Below, one piece after another: positions 1 through 9,937 of a stretch of 64,000 nucleotides of DNA. The stretch lies in the NCBI RefSeq assembly GCF_020177265.1, contig NZ_JAIVMC010000004.1, forward strand, positions 62,001-126,000. Direction: 5' to 3'. Every line of letters begins with the position of its first letter. Position 1 is the first letter of the stretch. A program made the translations under genes and the position numbers. This stretch comes from Pseudooceanicola marinus. GTDB taxonomy: Bacteria; Pseudomonadota; Alphaproteobacteria; Rhodobacterales; Rhodobacteraceae. The notes under the pieces were generated by a model that did not search any database, had not been told where the DNA came from, and saw nothing but the letters and a program-made list of their open reading frames with translations.

Positions 1-1
1 C

Positions 2-616
2 GGCGCCAGCCTGAAGGGCCTGCGCCTGGCGACGCTGGAAACCCATGTGCTCGACGACATACGCCCCGAACCCCTGGCCGCCTACCGCCACGCGCTGGAG
101 GTGTTGGCGGAGGCGGGCGCCGAGATCGTGGCGGTCACCGCGCCGGAATACGACGCCGTGGCGCCGCTGGCCGCCAAACTGTTCGCGCCCGAGGCCTATG
201 GCCTGTGGGGCGAGGTGATCGAGGCCGCGCCCGAAAAGATGTTCCCCGAGATCCTCGAACGGTTCCGCGGCGGCGCTTCGGTCAGCGCGCCGGATTACGT
301 CGCCGCCTGGGAGGCGGTGTACCAGGCGCGCGCGGCCTGGAACGCCCGCATGGGCGCCTATGATGCGGTCCTGATGCCGACCTCGCCCATCCTGCCGCCC
401 GATGCCGCGCGGATGATGGAGGACCACGCCTATTACGTGACCGAGAATCTGCTGGCCCTGCGCAATACCCGGGTGGGCAACATGATGGGCCTGCCGGGCT
501 ATTCCCTGCCCACGGGCACCCCCGCCTGCGGGCTGATGCTGCTGGGTCGGCCCATGGGCGAAGAGGCCCTGTCGCGCGTGGCCCATGCGGCCGAGGTGGC
601 GCTGCGCGCCGCCTGA
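2..616 (+). CDS. Amidase (amidase signature family), 3' part only
   Basis: The window opens inside this gene; 204 C-terminal residues are visible and the reading frame is open to the left edge. It matches the C-terminal half of amidase-signature (AS) enzymes, which hydrolyse amide bonds with a Ser-Ser-Lys triad. That triad lies in the N-terminal half and is outside the window. Recognisable family features are the segment DAVLMPTSPILPPDA and the late MMGLPGYSLPTG region near the C terminus. The substrate cannot be told from this part; GatA-like, urea-related and general amidases all share it. A gene for a PLP aminotransferase follows 154 bases downstream on the same strand. Confidence 0.8.
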   Translation, partial: GASLKGLRLATLETHVLDDIRPEPLAAYRHALEVLAEAGAEIVAVTAPEYDAVAPLAAKLFAPEAYGLWGEVIEAAPEKMFPEILERFRGGASVSAPDYVAAWEAVYQARAAWNARMGAYDAVLMPTSPILPPDAARMMEDHAYYVTENLLALRNTRVGNMMGLPGYSLPTGTPACGLMLLGRPMGEEALSRVAHAAEVALRAA

Positions 617-770
617 GGCGGTGCGCGGGGCCGCTTTCCCGGGGCCGCGCGGTGTTTCGATGCAACATCGCTGTGGCCAAAGGGCAAGAGCGCTGGACGT
701 GTGGCGCGCCAATGGGTTAGTCTGCCGGGATAAACGGGGCGAAACGACCCCGATCCAGAGGCAGTTTTAG

Positions 771-1949
771 ATGTTTCCAGAGCGGTTTTCGAACCTTCCG
801 GAATATGCGTTCCCGCGCCTGCGCGCGTTGCTCGACCATATCGAGCCGGGCGGTGAGGTGACGCATATGACGATCGGAGAGCCCAAGCACCCGTTTCCGG
901 ACTGGGTGGGTCAGGTGCTGTCCGAGAACGTCGCCGGTTTTGCAAAATACCCCCCCAACGACGGCACGCCCGAGCTGCAGGCGGCGATCACCGACTGGAT
1001 CGCCCGCCGCTATGACGTGCGCATGGACCCCGCCCGCCAAGTGATGCCGCTGAACGGCACCCGCGAGGGGCTTTATAACGTCGCCATGGCCCTGTGCCCG
1101 GAGGAGAAGCGCGGGCAGCGCCCGGTGGTGCTGATCCCCAACCCCTTCTACCAGGTCTACATGATCGCCGCGATTTCCGTGGGTGCCGAGCCGGTCTTCG
1201 TGCCGGCCACCGCCGAGACGGGGCACCTGCCCGACTACGCGGCCCTGCCCGAGGAGGTGCTGAACCGCACCGTCGCGGCCTTTGTCTGTTCCCCGGCCAA
1301 CCCGCAGGGCGCCGTCGCCTCGCCCGCCTATTGGCGCGAGGTCATGGCCCTGGCGGAGAAATGGGATTTCCAGGTCTTCTCCGACGAATGCTATTCCGAG
1401 ATCTGGCGCGACGCGGCGCCCACTGGCGCGTTGGAGATTGCGGCGGAAACCGGGGCCGACCCGGAACGCGTGCTGATCTTCCAGTCGCTGTCGAAACGCT
1501 CGAACCTGCCCGGGCTGCGTTCTGGCTTCGTGGCCGGTGGCCCGCAGTCGATCCGCCGCATCCGCCAGCTGCGCGCCTATGCCGGTGCCCCCCTGCCGCT
1601 GCCCCTGCAACGGGTGGCCGAACGGGTCTGGGCGGATGAGACGCACGTGGACGAGAACCGCGCGCTCTACCAACAGAAATACCAGGCGGCCGATCAGGTT
1701 CTCGGCGGCGTGCCGGGCTACCAGGGACCCGAGGCCGGGTTCTTCCTGTGGCTGCCCGTCGAGGACGGCGAGGCGGCGGCGGTGAAATTGTGGACCGAGA
1801 CCGGCGTGCGGGTTCTGCCCGGCGCCTACCTCAGCCGCGAGACCGAGGCGGGCAACCCCGGTCGCGGCTATATTCGTGTCGCCATGGTGGCGCCGCGCGA
1901 CGACATGGTGACGGGGCTGGAAAAGCTGCGCGCCTGCCTTTGGGATTGA
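771..1949 (+). CDS. Class I/II PLP aminotransferase (DapC-like)
   Basis: A 392-residue fold-type I aminotransferase. The PLP-binding lysine is Lys242 in SLSKRSNLPG, and the family Asn/Asp contacts are seen in SPANPQG and FSDECYSEIW. It resembles succinyldiaminopimelate aminotransferases of the DapC type (lysine and diaminopimelate synthesis), but this group also holds enzymes acting on other amino acids, so the substrate is an inference. The ATG at 771 is the first in-frame start that gives a normal N terminus. The gene lies only 12 bases upstream of ftsK and is probably co-transcribed with it. Confidence 0.85.
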   Translation: MFPERFSNLPEYAFPRLRALLDHIEPGGEVTHMTIGEPKHPFPDWVGQVLSENVAGFAKYPPNDGTPELQAAITDWIARRYDVRMDPARQVMPLNGTREGLYNVAMALCPEEKRGQRPVVLIPNPFYQVYMIAAISVGAEPVFVPATAETGHLPDYAALPEEVLNRTVAAFVCSPANPQGAVASPAYWREVMALAEKWDFQVFSDECYSEIWRDAAPTGALEIAAETGADPERVLIFQSLSKRSNLPGLRSGFVAGGPQSIRRIRQLRAYAGAPLPLPLQRVAERVWADETHVDENRALYQQKYQAADQVLGGVPGYQGPEAGFFLWLPVEDGEAAAVKLWTETGVRVLPGAYLSRETEAGNPGRGYIRVAMVAPRDDMVTGLEKLRACLWD

Positions 1950-1961
1950 GGAGCGGAGAGA

Positions 1962-4900
1962 ATGGCCTACCAGACGAAACGTGACCCCCTCTTCGACAGT
2001 TCGATGCAGGAAGCCATCGAGAAGCGCGGCAAGGAACTGCTTGGGCTGGCCCTGCTGGTGGCGGGCCTCGGGCTGGCGGCGATGCTGTACAGCTACACGC
2101 CGTCGGATCCTTCCTGGCTGTCGGCCTCGGATGCGCCGGTGCGCAACTGGCTGGGCCTCTTCGGTGCCTCGATCTCGGCGCCGGTGATCATGGTGATCGG
2201 CATCGGGGGCTGGGCCCTGGCGGCGCTGGCGGTGATCTGGGGCGTGCGGTTCGGACTGCACCTGGGCGATGATGCGCCCGTCGGGCGCCTGGTCTTCGCG
2301 CCGGTCTTCGTGGTGCTGCTGTCGGTCTACGGCGGCACGCTGAACACATCGGACACCTGGCCGCATGCCTTCGGCCTGGGCGGCCTCTTCGGGGATACGG
2401 TGCTGGGCGCTCTGATTGGCCTGTCGCCGATGACCGTCGCCGGCTCGCTGAAACTCGCCGGGCTGATCATGGGGCCGGCGGCGCTGGCGCTTGGCATCTA
2501 CGTGGCCGGCGTGACGATGATGGAAATCCGGCTTGGCTTCCGCTGGCTGCTGGTCGGCGTGGTGCTGGGCTATGACCTGCTGCGCCGCCTGCTGGGCCGG
2601 GGCGCCGTGGGCGCCTTCGCCGTTGCGGGCCAGGCCACCTCGAAAGCCGGGGACAGTCTGCGCAACCGCGCCGAGCGCCGGCGCGATGCGCGCCTGGCCG
2701 CCCGCTCCGCCGCCTACGACCAGGACGCCCGCCTGACGGCACAGGAAGATGTCTACTGGCAGCAGGACGACCTGCCGCCCGTCGACACCTGGCAGAACGA
2801 GGACGACGTGCTGGCCTATGACGACGATCAGCCGATGGCGATGACGCAGGCGGAGCCGGAGCCGAAGCCGCGCCTGCTGGGTCGTCTGCCGGGTCTCATC
2901 CGCCGCCCCGAGCCGCAGAACTGGGACGAGATGGACGACGACGATCTGCTGATGGCCGCCGGCGAGGAGGATCTGCCCTCGGACGAACGCATCCGGGCAA
3001 AGATCGCCGATGTGGTCCGCTCGCGCGCCCGCCGCGCACCGATGCCGCCCCGTCCGCAGCCCGTGCGCGGGGCAGGGGCCACCGCCACCGGCCGTCGCGG
3101 CCTGCGGGGCAAGGGGCCGTCGCCGCTGATCCTGGATCAGACCCGGCCCGAGCCGCCGCTGACCTCCTCCCGCGACCAGGGCCTGCCGCCGGAACCGCCG
3201 CTGACCGCCGCCCAGGCGCCGCAGCCCGCCCGCCCGCGTCTGGGCGGAGCCGATCCGCGCCACGCCGGTCTGGCCTATGCGGCTGATCCGCAGGCCGAGG
3301 CGCTGCCGGAAGACCGTGAGCTGCCGCGCGCAGAACTGGTCGATCCCTACGAGGCCGCCGCCGCGCGCCAGGACGAGGCCCGGTTCACCGCCCAACCCGA
3401 TGAGGACATGGCGACCGCAGAGGCCTATGACGATGGCTACGGCTACGACGATGGCCATGACGTTGATGCGGCAGAGGCCGAAGACGCCCCCTACGCCGAG
3501 TTCGCCACGCCCGAGCAGATGCCGCAGGAGCGGCCGCGCATCCCCGTGGCCGAGCCGAAGAAGGTGGTGCAGCACAACGAGCGCAAGCCGGTGCCGCAAT
3601 CCAGCCGCGCCAAGGCCGAGGCCCAGCCCGGGCTGGCCTTCGACCCGGCCGAGGCGGAATACGAACTGCCGCCCCTGTCGCTGTTGACCAACCCGACCAC
3701 GATCGAACGGCTGCACCTGTCGGACGAGGCGCTGGAGGAAAACGCGCGGATGCTGGAGAACGTCCTGGACGATTACGGCGTCAAGGGCGAGATCGTCAGC
3801 GTGCGCCCCGGCCCCGTGGTCACCATGTACGAACTGGAACCGGCGCCGGGTCTGAAGGCCAGCCGGGTGATCGGCCTCGCCGACGACATCGCGCGGTCGA
3901 TGTCCGCGCTGTCGGCGCGGGTCTCCACCGTGCCGGGCCGCTCGGTGATTGGCATCGAACTTCCGAACGACAACCGTGAGATGGTGGTGCTGCGCGAGAT
4001 CCTGGCGGCCCGCGATTTCGGCGACAGCCACATGAAGCTGCCGCTGGCGCTTGGCAAGGATATCGGCGGTGAGCCGATGATCGCCAACCTGGCGAAGATG
4101 CCGCACCTTCTGATCGCCGGGACGACCGGCTCGGGCAAGTCGGTGGCGATCAACACCATGATCCTGTCGCTGCTCTACCGCCTGACGCCGGAAGACTGCC
4201 GCCTGATCATGATCGACCCGAAGATGCTGGAGCTGTCGGTCTATGACGGCATCCCGCACCTGCTGTCGCCGGTGGTGACCGACCCGAAGAAGGCCGTCGT
4301 GGCCCTGAAATGGGTCGTGGCGGAGATGGAAGAGCGCTATCGCAAGATGTCCAAGATGGGCGTGCGCAACATCGACGGCTATAACGGCCGCGTGGCCGAT
4401 GCCCTGAAGAAGGGCGAGATGTTCTCGCGCACCGTGCAGACGGGCTTTGACGAGGACACCGGCGATCCCATCTTCGAGACCGAGGAATTCGCGCCCGAGA
4501 AGATGCCCTATATCGTCGTCATCGTCGACGAGATGGCCGACCTGATGATGGTCGCCGGCAAGGAGATCGAGGCCTGCATCCAGCGCCTGGCGCAGATGGC
4601 GCGGGCGTCGGGGATCCACCTGATCATGGCCACGCAGCGCCCGTCGGTCGACGTCATCACGGGCACCATCAAGGCGAACTTCCCCACCCGGATCTCCTTC
4701 CAGGTGACCTCGAAGATCGACAGCCGTACCATCCTGGGCGAGATGGGCGCCGAACAGCTTCTGGGCATGGGGGACATGCTCTACATGGCCGGCGGCGCCA
4801 AGATCACTCGTTGCCACGGGCCCTTCGTCAGTGACGAGGAGGTCGAGGAGATCGTCAACCACTTGAAGGCCTACGGTCCGCCCGATTATGTCGGCGGCGT

Positions 4901-5171
4901 GCAGGACGGCCCGGATGACGACAAATCGGCGGACATCGACGCGGTGCTGGGCCTCAATACCGGTGGCAATACCGGCGGCGAGGATGCGCTGTACGATCAG
5001 GCGGTGGCGATCGTCATCAAGGATCGCAAGTGTTCGACCTCCTACATCCAGCGCAAGCTGGCCATCGGCTACAACAAGGCCGCGCGCCTGGTGGAGCAGA
5101 TGGAAGAGGAAGGCGTCGTCTCGGCTGCCAACCACGTCGGCAAGCGCGAGGTGCTGGTGCCCGAGCAATAG
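1962..5171 (+). CDS. ftsK: DNA translocase FtsK
   Basis: A 1069-residue septal DNA translocase that moves the chromosome terminus through the closing septum and activates XerCD recombination at dif. Several membrane helices occupy about residues 25-190. A long acidic, Pro/Ala/Gln-rich linker follows to about residue 560, then the RecA-like motor. Walker A is GTTGSGKS at about 720-727, and Walker B lies in [12 protein letters not shown]. The C-terminal winged-helix gamma domain (about 1005-1069, with [17 protein letters not shown]) reads the KOPS polarity sequences. A purine-rich GGAGCGGAGAG ribosome-binding region precedes the ATG. A copy of the local intergenic hairpin repeat follows the stop codon. 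Confidence 0.97.
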   Translation: MAYQTKRDPLFDSSMQEAIEKRGKELLGLALLVAGLGLAAMLYSYTPSDPSWLSASDAPVRNWLGLFGASISAPVIMVIGIGGWALAALAVIWGVRFGLHLGDDAPVGRLVFAPVFVVLLSVYGGTLNTSDTWPHAFGLGGLFGDTVLGALIGLSPMTVAGSLKLAGLIMGPAALALGIYVAGVTMMEIRLGFRWLLVGVVLGYDLLRRLLGRGAVGAFAVAGQATSKAGDSLRNRAERRRDARLAARSAAYDQDARLTAQEDVYWQQDDLPPVDTWQNEDDVLAYDDDQPMAMTQAEPEPKPRLLGRLPGLIRRPEPQNWDEMDDDDLLMAAGEEDLPSDERIRAKIADVVRSRARRAPMPPRPQPVRGAGATATGRRGLRGKGPSPLILDQTRPEPPLTSSRDQGLPPEPPLTAAQAPQPARPRLGGADPRHAGLAYAADPQAEALPEDRELPRAELVDPYEAAAARQDEARFTAQPDEDMATAEAYDDGYGYDDGHDVDAAEAEDAPYAEFATPEQMPQERPRIPVAEPKKVVQHNERKPVPQSSRAKAEAQPGLAFDPAEAEYELPPLSLLTNPTTIERLHLSDEALEENARMLENVLDDYGVKGEIVSVRPGPVVTMYELEPAPGLKASRVIGLADDIARSMSALSARVSTVPGRSVIGIELPNDNREMVVLREILAARDFGDSHMKLPLALGKDIGGEPMIANLAKMPHLLIAGTTGSGKSVAINTMILSLLYRLTPEDCRLIMIDPKMLELSVYDGIPHLLSPVVTDPKKAVVALKWVVAEMEERYRKMSKMGVRNIDGYNGRVADALKKGEMFSRTVQTGFDEDTGDPIFETEEFAPEKMPYIVVIVDEMADLMMVAGKEIEACIQRLAQMARASGIHLIMATQRPSVDVITGTIKANFPTRISFQVTSKIDSRTILGEMGAEQLLGMGDMLYMAGGAKITRCHGPFVSDEEVEEIVNHLKAYGPPDYVGGVQDGPDDDKSADIDAVLGLNTGGNTGGEDALYDQAVAIVIKDRKCSTSYIQRKLAIGYNKAARLVEQMEEEGVVSAANHVGKREVLVPEQ

Positions 5172-5487
5172 GGGCCGCAAGGGATCTAGGGTCGCTAGGG
5201 AGTGGGGGCTCTGCCCCCCTTGAGCCTTCGGCTCAATTCCCCCCGGAGTATTTTTAACGAAGTGAAGACAGGGGCGGGGCCGATGCGGCACCCGCCCCTC
5301 TTGCTGTGGGGGGCGCCCGCGGGGGCCCGGGCGTTCGGCACGTCGGGGCGCGGGGCCTGCGCTTCTCCGACAGCTGGAATTGGTTTGGGGGATGCCCCTT
5401 GGCGGTCCGGCGCCGATGGCGGAACGCTCACGCCTTGCCTCGCGTTTGTGTCTGGAACGAATGACTGCCGGAGCTTACATCTAGGCC
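5172..5487. other. ftsK-lolA intergenic region
   Basis: This 316-base gap holds one copy of the intergenic hairpin repeat (5203-5271), then GC-rich sequence with no convincing reading frame. I see no clear promoter motif for lolA, although lolA must be transcribed from here or by read-through from ftsK. Confidence 0.6.
5203..5271 (+). repeat. Intergenic double-hairpin repeat, copy R1
   Basis: Starts 32 bases after the ftsK stop. Hairpin 1 is GGGGGCTCTGCCCCC. Hairpin 2 is TTGAGCC-ttc-GGCTCAA. The conserved tail CCCCGGAGTATTTTT follows, then a GAAGTGAAGACAGGGG extension. The order and tail are shared with R2, R4 and R7, so this is one repeat family. The T-run after the hairpins would fit a transcription terminator for ftsK, but the conserved tail goes beyond what a terminator needs. 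Confidence 0.8.
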
Positions 5488-6093
5488 ATGAAACTGATGA
5501 CCCGTCTTCTGGCGCCTGCCGCCGCGATCCTTGCCACCGCCCTGCCGGCGCTGGCCGATCCCATTCCGCTGCCCGAGCTGTCGGCCTACATGAACGGCAT
5601 GAAGACGGCCGAGGCCAAGTTCACCCAGGTCAACGGGGATGGCTCCATCTCCACCGGGCAGCTTTACATCATGCGCCCGGGGCGGATGCGGTTCGAATAC
5701 GACCCGCCGAACGAGGCGCTGGTGATGGCCGGGGGCAATGCCGTCGCCGTCTTCGACCCGAAATCCAACGGCGGGCCGGAGACCTACAGCCTCGGGATGA
5801 CGCCGCTGAAGCTGATCTTGGATGACCGCATCGACCTGGGCCGCGACAACATGGTGACCGATTACCGCGAGGAAGGCCCCTCGACCATCGTGCGGGCGCA
5901 GGACCCCGAGCATCCCGAGTACGGCCATATCGAGCTGATCTTCACCGGCGACCCGGTGGAACTGCGGCAATGGGTGGTGACGGACGAGGCCGGCAGCCAG
6001 ACCACGGTGATCCTGGGCGAGCTGGAAACCGGCGTGTCCCTGGGCACCGGCATGTTCTCCATCCGTCAGGAAATGGCGCGGCGCGGGGGCTGA
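5488..6093 (+). CDS. lolA: Outer membrane lipoprotein carrier protein LolA
   Basis: A 201-residue periplasmic chaperone that takes lipoproteins released by LolCDE and carries them to the outer membrane. A signal peptide covers about residues 1-23, with cleavage after ALA. The mature part shows the LolA beta-barrel pattern, including KFTQVNGDGS, PGRMRFEYDPP and DPKSNGGPETYSL. Length is normal for the alphaproteobacterial form. The position directly after ftsK is the usual one in Rhodobacteraceae. A strong bidirectional hairpin lies 27 bases past the stop. Confidence 0.95.
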   Translation: MKLMTRLLAPAAAILATALPALADPIPLPELSAYMNGMKTAEAKFTQVNGDGSISTGQLYIMRPGRMRFEYDPPNEALVMAGGNAVAVFDPKSNGGPETYSLGMTPLKLILDDRIDLGRDNMVTDYREEGPSTIVRAQDPEHPEYGHIELIFTGDPVELRQWVVTDEAGSQTTVILGELETGVSLGTGMFSIRQEMARRGG

Positions 6094-6120
6094 GCCCGCG
6101 CGCGAGAGGCCTGAATGGAA

Positions 6121-6157
6121 AACGGCGCCCCCGGATGGGAGGCGCCGTTCCTATTTT
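6121..6157. terminator. Bidirectional terminator between lolA and the SLT lipoprotein gene
   Basis: Perfect 9-bp stem AACGGCGCC / GGCGCCGTT (6121-6129 and 6141-6149) with an 11-base loop. It is followed on the plus strand by CTATTTT and preceded by A residues that serve the minus strand. It lies between two convergent genes. Confidence 0.85.
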
Positions 6158-6177
6158 GCCAGATCCGGGGGCCGGCC

Positions 6178-6759
6178 TCAGCTGCAATAGGCCAGCTGTC
6201 GGGCGTAAAGGTCCGAGCGGATCGCGACGTTCTGTGCCACGGAAATCAGCCAGGATTTCTGCAGGTAGGAGCCGCGGGCGTAGCCCGCCCGGCCCTCGTG
6301 GTAAGCCAGGTACTGCCCGCGCGCGTCATCCAGCGGGATGCCCAGGCGGCGGGTCGTCTCGTTCATGTACCAGCCCATGAAATCGGTGGCGTCGTCGATG
6401 TCGGTGCGGCGCGCGAAACGGCCGCCCTGTTTCTCCTGGTATTCCTCCCAGGTCCCGTCCAGCGCCTGGCTGTAGCCCGTGGCCGAGCTTTGCCGGCCCA
6501 GGGGGATGATCCCCAGGGCGAAGCGGTGCGGGGTGCGCGCATTCCCGATGAACTTGCTCTCCTGGTGCATCACGGCCATCTGGACGTGAACCGGCACCCC
6601 CCAGCGACGTTCCGCGCGTTCGAAGGCGCGTTCGTAGTGCGGGCGCTGTTGCAGGATGGAACAGGCGTTGTCGAGGTTGCGCGGCGCGGTGGTGTCCCGG
6701 CCGCCCCCACAGGATGCGACAAGGAGGATCGCCAGAAATGCGAATAGCTTTCTGCTCAT
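6178..6759 (-). CDS. SLT-type (lytic transglycosylase/lysozyme-like) lipoprotein
   Basis: A 193-residue protein with a lipoprotein signal: hydrophobic residues 5-14 and lipobox LVASC, with the acceptor cysteine near residue 17. The mature part resembles SLT-domain proteins. The likely catalytic glutamate is in MHQESKF, followed by SATGYSQALDGTWEEY and a YLAYHEG segment typical of goose-type and lytic transglycosylase folds. It probably acts on periplasmic peptidoglycan from a membrane anchor. The frame stays open upstream to 6984, but ATG 6759 is chosen because it yields the complete signal peptide. The AEC permease gene lies upstream on the same strand. Confidence 0.75.
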   Translation of the reverse strand: MSRKLFAFLAILLVASCGGGRDTTAPRNLDNACSILQQRPHYERAFERAERRWGVPVHVQMAVMHQESKFIGNARTPHRFALGIIPLGRQSSATGYSQALDGTWEEYQEKQGGRFARRTDIDDATDFMGWYMNETTRRLGIPLDDARGQYLAYHEGRAGYARGSYLQKSWLISVAQNVAIRSDLYARQLAYCS

Positions 6760-6904
6760 CTGCCTCTCGTTTTCTGCTTTTGTCTTTTTCCAGCAGGTTA
6801 CACGAAACGCGGCACCTGCGAAACTGGCAATGACGTGATCGCCAGTCAGAAAAGCCGACTGGATACCCGCGCCGAACGCCCTAGGTGGGCGCGCGCCCTG
6901 GCGA

Positions 6905-7786
6905 TCAGAGCAGCACCGCCAGAAGGGCCGGCAGCAGCAGCACCGACAGCAGGGTCGAGACCACGACGAGGCCCGCCACCGCATCGAAATCGGCGCCGTA
7001 TTTCACCGCCAGCAGGTAGGAGGTGACGGCCACGGGGGTCGATATCTGCAGCACCAGCACCGCGAAGGCCACGTCATCCAGTCCGAAGGCCCGCCCCGTG
7101 ATCCAGGCGATAGCCACGCAGAGCACCACCTTCAGCACCGACAGCCCGGAGGCCAGGCGGATCGAGCCGGGTCGCAGCCGCGCCACCGCCACGCCCAGGG
7201 TGATCAGCATCAGCGGGATCGCCAGCTGGCCGACCAGTTCCAGCGTGTTGGTCAGGAACAGCGGCGTCTGCCAGCCCTGGCTGAGGAAGATGCCGCCCAG
7301 GATCGTGGCCCAGAGCAGGGGTTCCTTCAGCGCCCGCACCACAGAGCCGCCGCCGGAGACGATCCAGACCCCGAAGGTGAAGTTCCACACCGCCATGACC
7401 GCAAAGACCACCACCGCGTAGCTGAGACCCGCCTCCCCGAAGGCGAAGAGCGCCAGCGGCAGGCCGAGGTTCCCGGTGTTGCCGAAGATCAGCGGCGACA
7501 GGTAGCTGCGCATCTCCAGCTTCAGCCCCCAGATGGCCAGGGCGGTGACCGCGGTCAGCGCCGCATAGGCCGCGACGGCGGCCAGGGACAGTGCGGTGAG
7601 GGCGGCCGGGTCGATCTCCGTCTTCATCAGCGCGGTGAAGATCAGGCAGGGCACCGACAGTGTCATGGCGAGTCGGGTGACGAAATCGATCTGGTAGTCG
7701 AAGCCCATCCGGACCCAGGTGAAACCGATGGCGGCCAGCAGGAAGACGGGGGCCGTGATCTCCAGCACTGTCAGGACGAGATTCAC
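6905..7786 (-). CDS. AEC-family (auxin efflux carrier-like) permease
   Basis: A 293-residue integral membrane protein with about ten hydrophobic segments in two five-helix halves, as in the AEC (Mem_trans) family. Family features include GNTGNLGLPLALFAFG in the first half and SVLKVVLCVAIAW and STPVAVTSYLLA in the second. Bacterial members export or take up small organic acids or amino acids; the substrate cannot be inferred here. The start codon sits 70 bases from the divergent hspQ start, so the two genes share a short promoter region. Confidence 0.85.
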   Translation of the reverse strand: MNLVLTVLEITAPVFLLAAIGFTWVRMGFDYQIDFVTRLAMTLSVPCLIFTALMKTEIDPAALTALSLAAVAAYAALTAVTALAIWGLKLEMRSYLSPLIFGNTGNLGLPLALFAFGEAGLSYAVVVFAVMAVWNFTFGVWIVSGGGSVVRALKEPLLWATILGGIFLSQGWQTPLFLTNTLELVGQLAIPLMLITLGVAVARLRPGSIRLASGLSVLKVVLCVAIAWITGRAFGLDDVAFAVLVLQISTPVAVTSYLLAVKYGADFDAVAGLVVVSTLLSVLLLPALLAVLL

Positions 7787-7856
7787 AGAGTGTTTCCTTT
7801 AAATTCGCTGCATCGGGTTGGACAAGGGCCGGGGAAAGACGTTAGTAGGGGGCCTC

Positions 7857-8198
7857 ATGACCTGCAAGGCGATGCTGAAGACGAACGCGAAATATCATCT
7901 GGGCCAGATCGTGCGCCACAAGAAGCACCCGTTCCGCGGTGTCATCTTCGACGTCGATCCCGAGTTCAGCAACACCGAGGAATGGTACGATGCCATTCCC
8001 GAGGACAGTCGTCCTGTGCGCGAACAGCCCTTCTATCACCTGCTGGCCGAGAACGATCAGAGCTACTACGTGGCCTATGTCTCGGAACAGAACCTGGTCG
8101 AGGACCTGTCGGGAGAGCCGGTGGATCACCCGGATATTCCCGATCTGTTCGGTCCCTTCGAGGACGGTCATTACCCGCTGCATTTCCAGCTGAACTGA
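7857..8198 (+). CDS. hspQ: Heat shock protein HspQ
   Basis: A 113-residue protein of the HspQ (YccV-like, hemimethylated-DNA-binding) family. The hallmark stretches are KYHLGQIVRHKKHPFRG, VIFDVDPEFSNTEEWY and FYHLLAENDQSYYVAYVSEQ. In enterobacteria HspQ is a heat-induced specificity factor for Lon. The frame is open upstream to a TTG at 7818, but ATG 7857 is preceded by a GGGGG ribosome-binding site at proper spacing and gives the usual family length; ATG 7872 is the alternative. Heat-shock control is expected for the family, but I could not identify a sigma-32 promoter in the 70-base gap. Confidence 0.92.
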   Translation: MTCKAMLKTNAKYHLGQIVRHKKHPFRGVIFDVDPEFSNTEEWYDAIPEDSRPVREQPFYHLLAENDQSYYVAYVSEQNLVEDLSGEPVDHPDIPDLFGPFEDGHYPLHFQLN

Positions 8199-8231
8199 GC
8201 CCGGCGCCCGGACGGAATGCTGGCCGGGGCA

Positions 8232-8298
8232 GGGGGCGCTGCCCCCCTTGAGCCGTGTCGGCTCAATTCCCCCCGGAGTATTTCCGGCCAACGTATGA
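8232..8298 (+). repeat. Intergenic double-hairpin repeat, copy R2
   Basis: Lies between the convergent hspQ and gamma-glutamyltransferase genes, 34 bases after the hspQ stop. Hairpin 1 is GGGGGCGCTGCCCCC. Hairpin 2 is TTGAGCC-gtgtc-GGCTCAA. The tail is CCCCGGAGTATTTCCGGCCAAC. Compared with R1 the loop differs while both stems are kept. Confidence 0.8.
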
Positions 8299-8362
8299 CA
8301 CCAGAGCGGTGGCTGGCGCCTGGGCGCCAGGCCGCCTGCCCTGTCGAGAGCGGGCGGGGGCC

Positions 8363-9937
8363 TCAGTAGCCGATGGCGCAGCCGTCCTTGCGCGGGTCGG
8401 AACCGCCTTCGAGGAAGCCGCTGTCGTGGATGCGGATCGCCTGGGCGCCGCCGATCGGCGTGTCGGGGGTGACGATCCTGTGGCCCTTGGCTTCCAGCGC
8501 GGTGGCGACCTCCGGCGCATAGCCGCGTTCCAGTTGCAGGGTGCCGCCCTCGGGGAAGGCGCGGGGGGCGTCGATGGCCTCCTGCGGACTGAGGCCGTAG
8601 TCGCGCAGGTTGGTGACGAAGCGCGCATGTCCCGCCGCCTGGTACTGGCCGCCCATGACGCCGAAGGGCAGGTTCGGCCTGCCGTTCTCTGCCAGCATTC
8701 CGGGGATGATCGTGTGCAGCGGGCGCTTGCCCGGCGCCAGCTCGTTTCCGTGCCCTTCGGTCAGGGTGAAGCCCATGCCGCGGTTGTGCAGGACCAGGCC
8801 GAATTTTTCGGTGCCGAGGCCGGAGCCGAAGGCGTGGAAGACCGAGTAGATCAGCGAGACCGCCATGCGGTCGCGGTCGACCACGGTGATGTAGATCGTG
8901 TCGCGATGCGGGGTGCCGTCGAAGGCCGTGCCTTCGGGCAGCGCGCGGGCCGGGTCGATGCGCGCGGCGAGGTCGGCGGCGAGGGCCGGATCAAGCATCC
9001 GGTCGCCCTGGGCCGTGGCGGGATCGGCGATGAAGCGATTGCGCGCGGCATAGGCCAGCTTGGCGGCCTCGGCCTCCAGGTGGGTGCGCTCGGCGCCGAA
9101 GGGATCCAGGGCGGTCAGGTCGAAATGGCCGAGGATGTTCAGCATCAGGATCGCCGTGGCCCCCTGGCCGTTGGGCGGGTGTTCATGCAGGGTCGCGCCC
9201 TTGTAGGCGCCGGAGATCGGGTCGGTCTGCAGGCCTTTCTGAGCCGCGAAATCCTCCGCCGTATGGGCGCCGCCGCCCTGGCGCAGGGCGGTCAGCATGT
9301 CCTCGGCCACCTCGCCTTCGTAGAAGGCACGGGCGCCGTCGCGGGCGATGCGGCGCAGCACCTCGGCCTGGCCGGGCAGGGCGAAGCGTGCGCCTTCCTT
9401 CGGCGGCCTGCCCGTTGGCATCAGGTGGCGGGCGGCGGTGGCGTCCAGCCGGTCGGCGGAACTGGCGAAGTCGACGGAGACCCGGGCATGCACGGGCACG
9501 CCGGTCTCGAACAGCCGGATCGCGGGTGCCAGGCTGTCCGCCAGCCCCAGCTTGCCCCAAAGCGCCGACATCTCTTCGAAGGCGGCAACGGCCCCAGGGA
9601 TGGTGACGGATCGGGCGTCGCGGTCGGGCATCTGGGTCAGCCCCTCGGCACGCAGCGCGGCGGCGGAGGCGCCAGCGGGGGCACGGCCCGAGCCATTGTA
9701 GGACAGCACCTGATCCTGGCCCGCCGGCTTGACCAGCGCGAAGCAGTCCCCGGCGATGCCGCACATGGCCGGTTCGCAGACGCCAAGCGCCACGGCGCCG
9801 GCGATGGCGGCGTCCATGGCGTTGCCGCCGGCCTTCAGGATGTCCAGCGCGGCATTGGCCGCGATCGGATGGGATGTGGCGCAAAGGCCGTTCTCGGCCC
9901 AGACGGGGGAGCGGCCGGGCAGGTGCAGATCGCGCAT
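8363..9937 (-). CDS. Gamma-glutamyltransferase family Ntn-hydrolase
   Basis: A 524-residue member of the GGT family, made as one chain and self-cleaved into two subunits. The N-terminal part has SHPIAANAALDILKAGGNA-type sequence typical of the large subunit. The probable nucleophile is Thr347 in DTIYITVVD, which aligns with the TTHYSVVD site of E. coli Ggt. Downstream FGSGLGTEKFGLVLHNRG matches the small subunit. No obvious export signal is seen, so it is probably cytoplasmic. This subgroup also contains oxamate amidohydrolase and cephalosporin acylase-like enzymes, so glutathione may not be the substrate. Confidence 0.85.
   Translation of the reverse strand: MRDLHLPGRSPVWAENGLCATSHPIAANAALDILKAGGNAMDAAIAGAVALGVCEPAMCGIAGDCFALVKPAGQDQVLSYNGSGRAPAGASAAALRAEGLTQMPDRDARSVTIPGAVAAFEEMSALWGKLGLADSLAPAIRLFETGVPVHARVSVDFASSADRLDATAARHLMPTGRPPKEGARFALPGQAEVLRRIARDGARAFYEGEVAEDMLTALRQGGGAHTAEDFAAQKGLQTDPISGAYKGATLHEHPPNGQGATAILMLNILGHFDLTALDPFGAERTHLEAEAAKLAYAARNRFIADPATAQGDRMLDPALAADLAARIDPARALPEGTAFDGTPHRDTIYITVVDRDRMAVSLIYSVFHAFGSGLGTEKFGLVLHNRGMGFTLTEGHGNELAPGKRPLHTIIPGMLAENGRPNLPFGVMGGQYQAAGHARFVTNLRDYGLSPQEAIDAPRAFPEGGTLQLERGYAPEVATALEAKGHRIVTPDTPIGGAQAIRIHDSGFLEGGSDPRKDGCAIGY

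Noticed and set aside
717-5291. A 1524-residue open frame on the minus strand opposite ftsK
   Set aside because: It is antisense to a certain gene, follows the codon-position GC pattern of ftsK, and its translation is rich in His, Arg and Gly with no family features. It is a high-GC shadow frame.
7787-7856. Possible hspQ promoter TTGGAC (7818) and TTAGTA (7842)
   Set aside because: The -10 would end only 9 bases before the chosen ATG and does not fit a sigma-32 promoter, so I do not call it.
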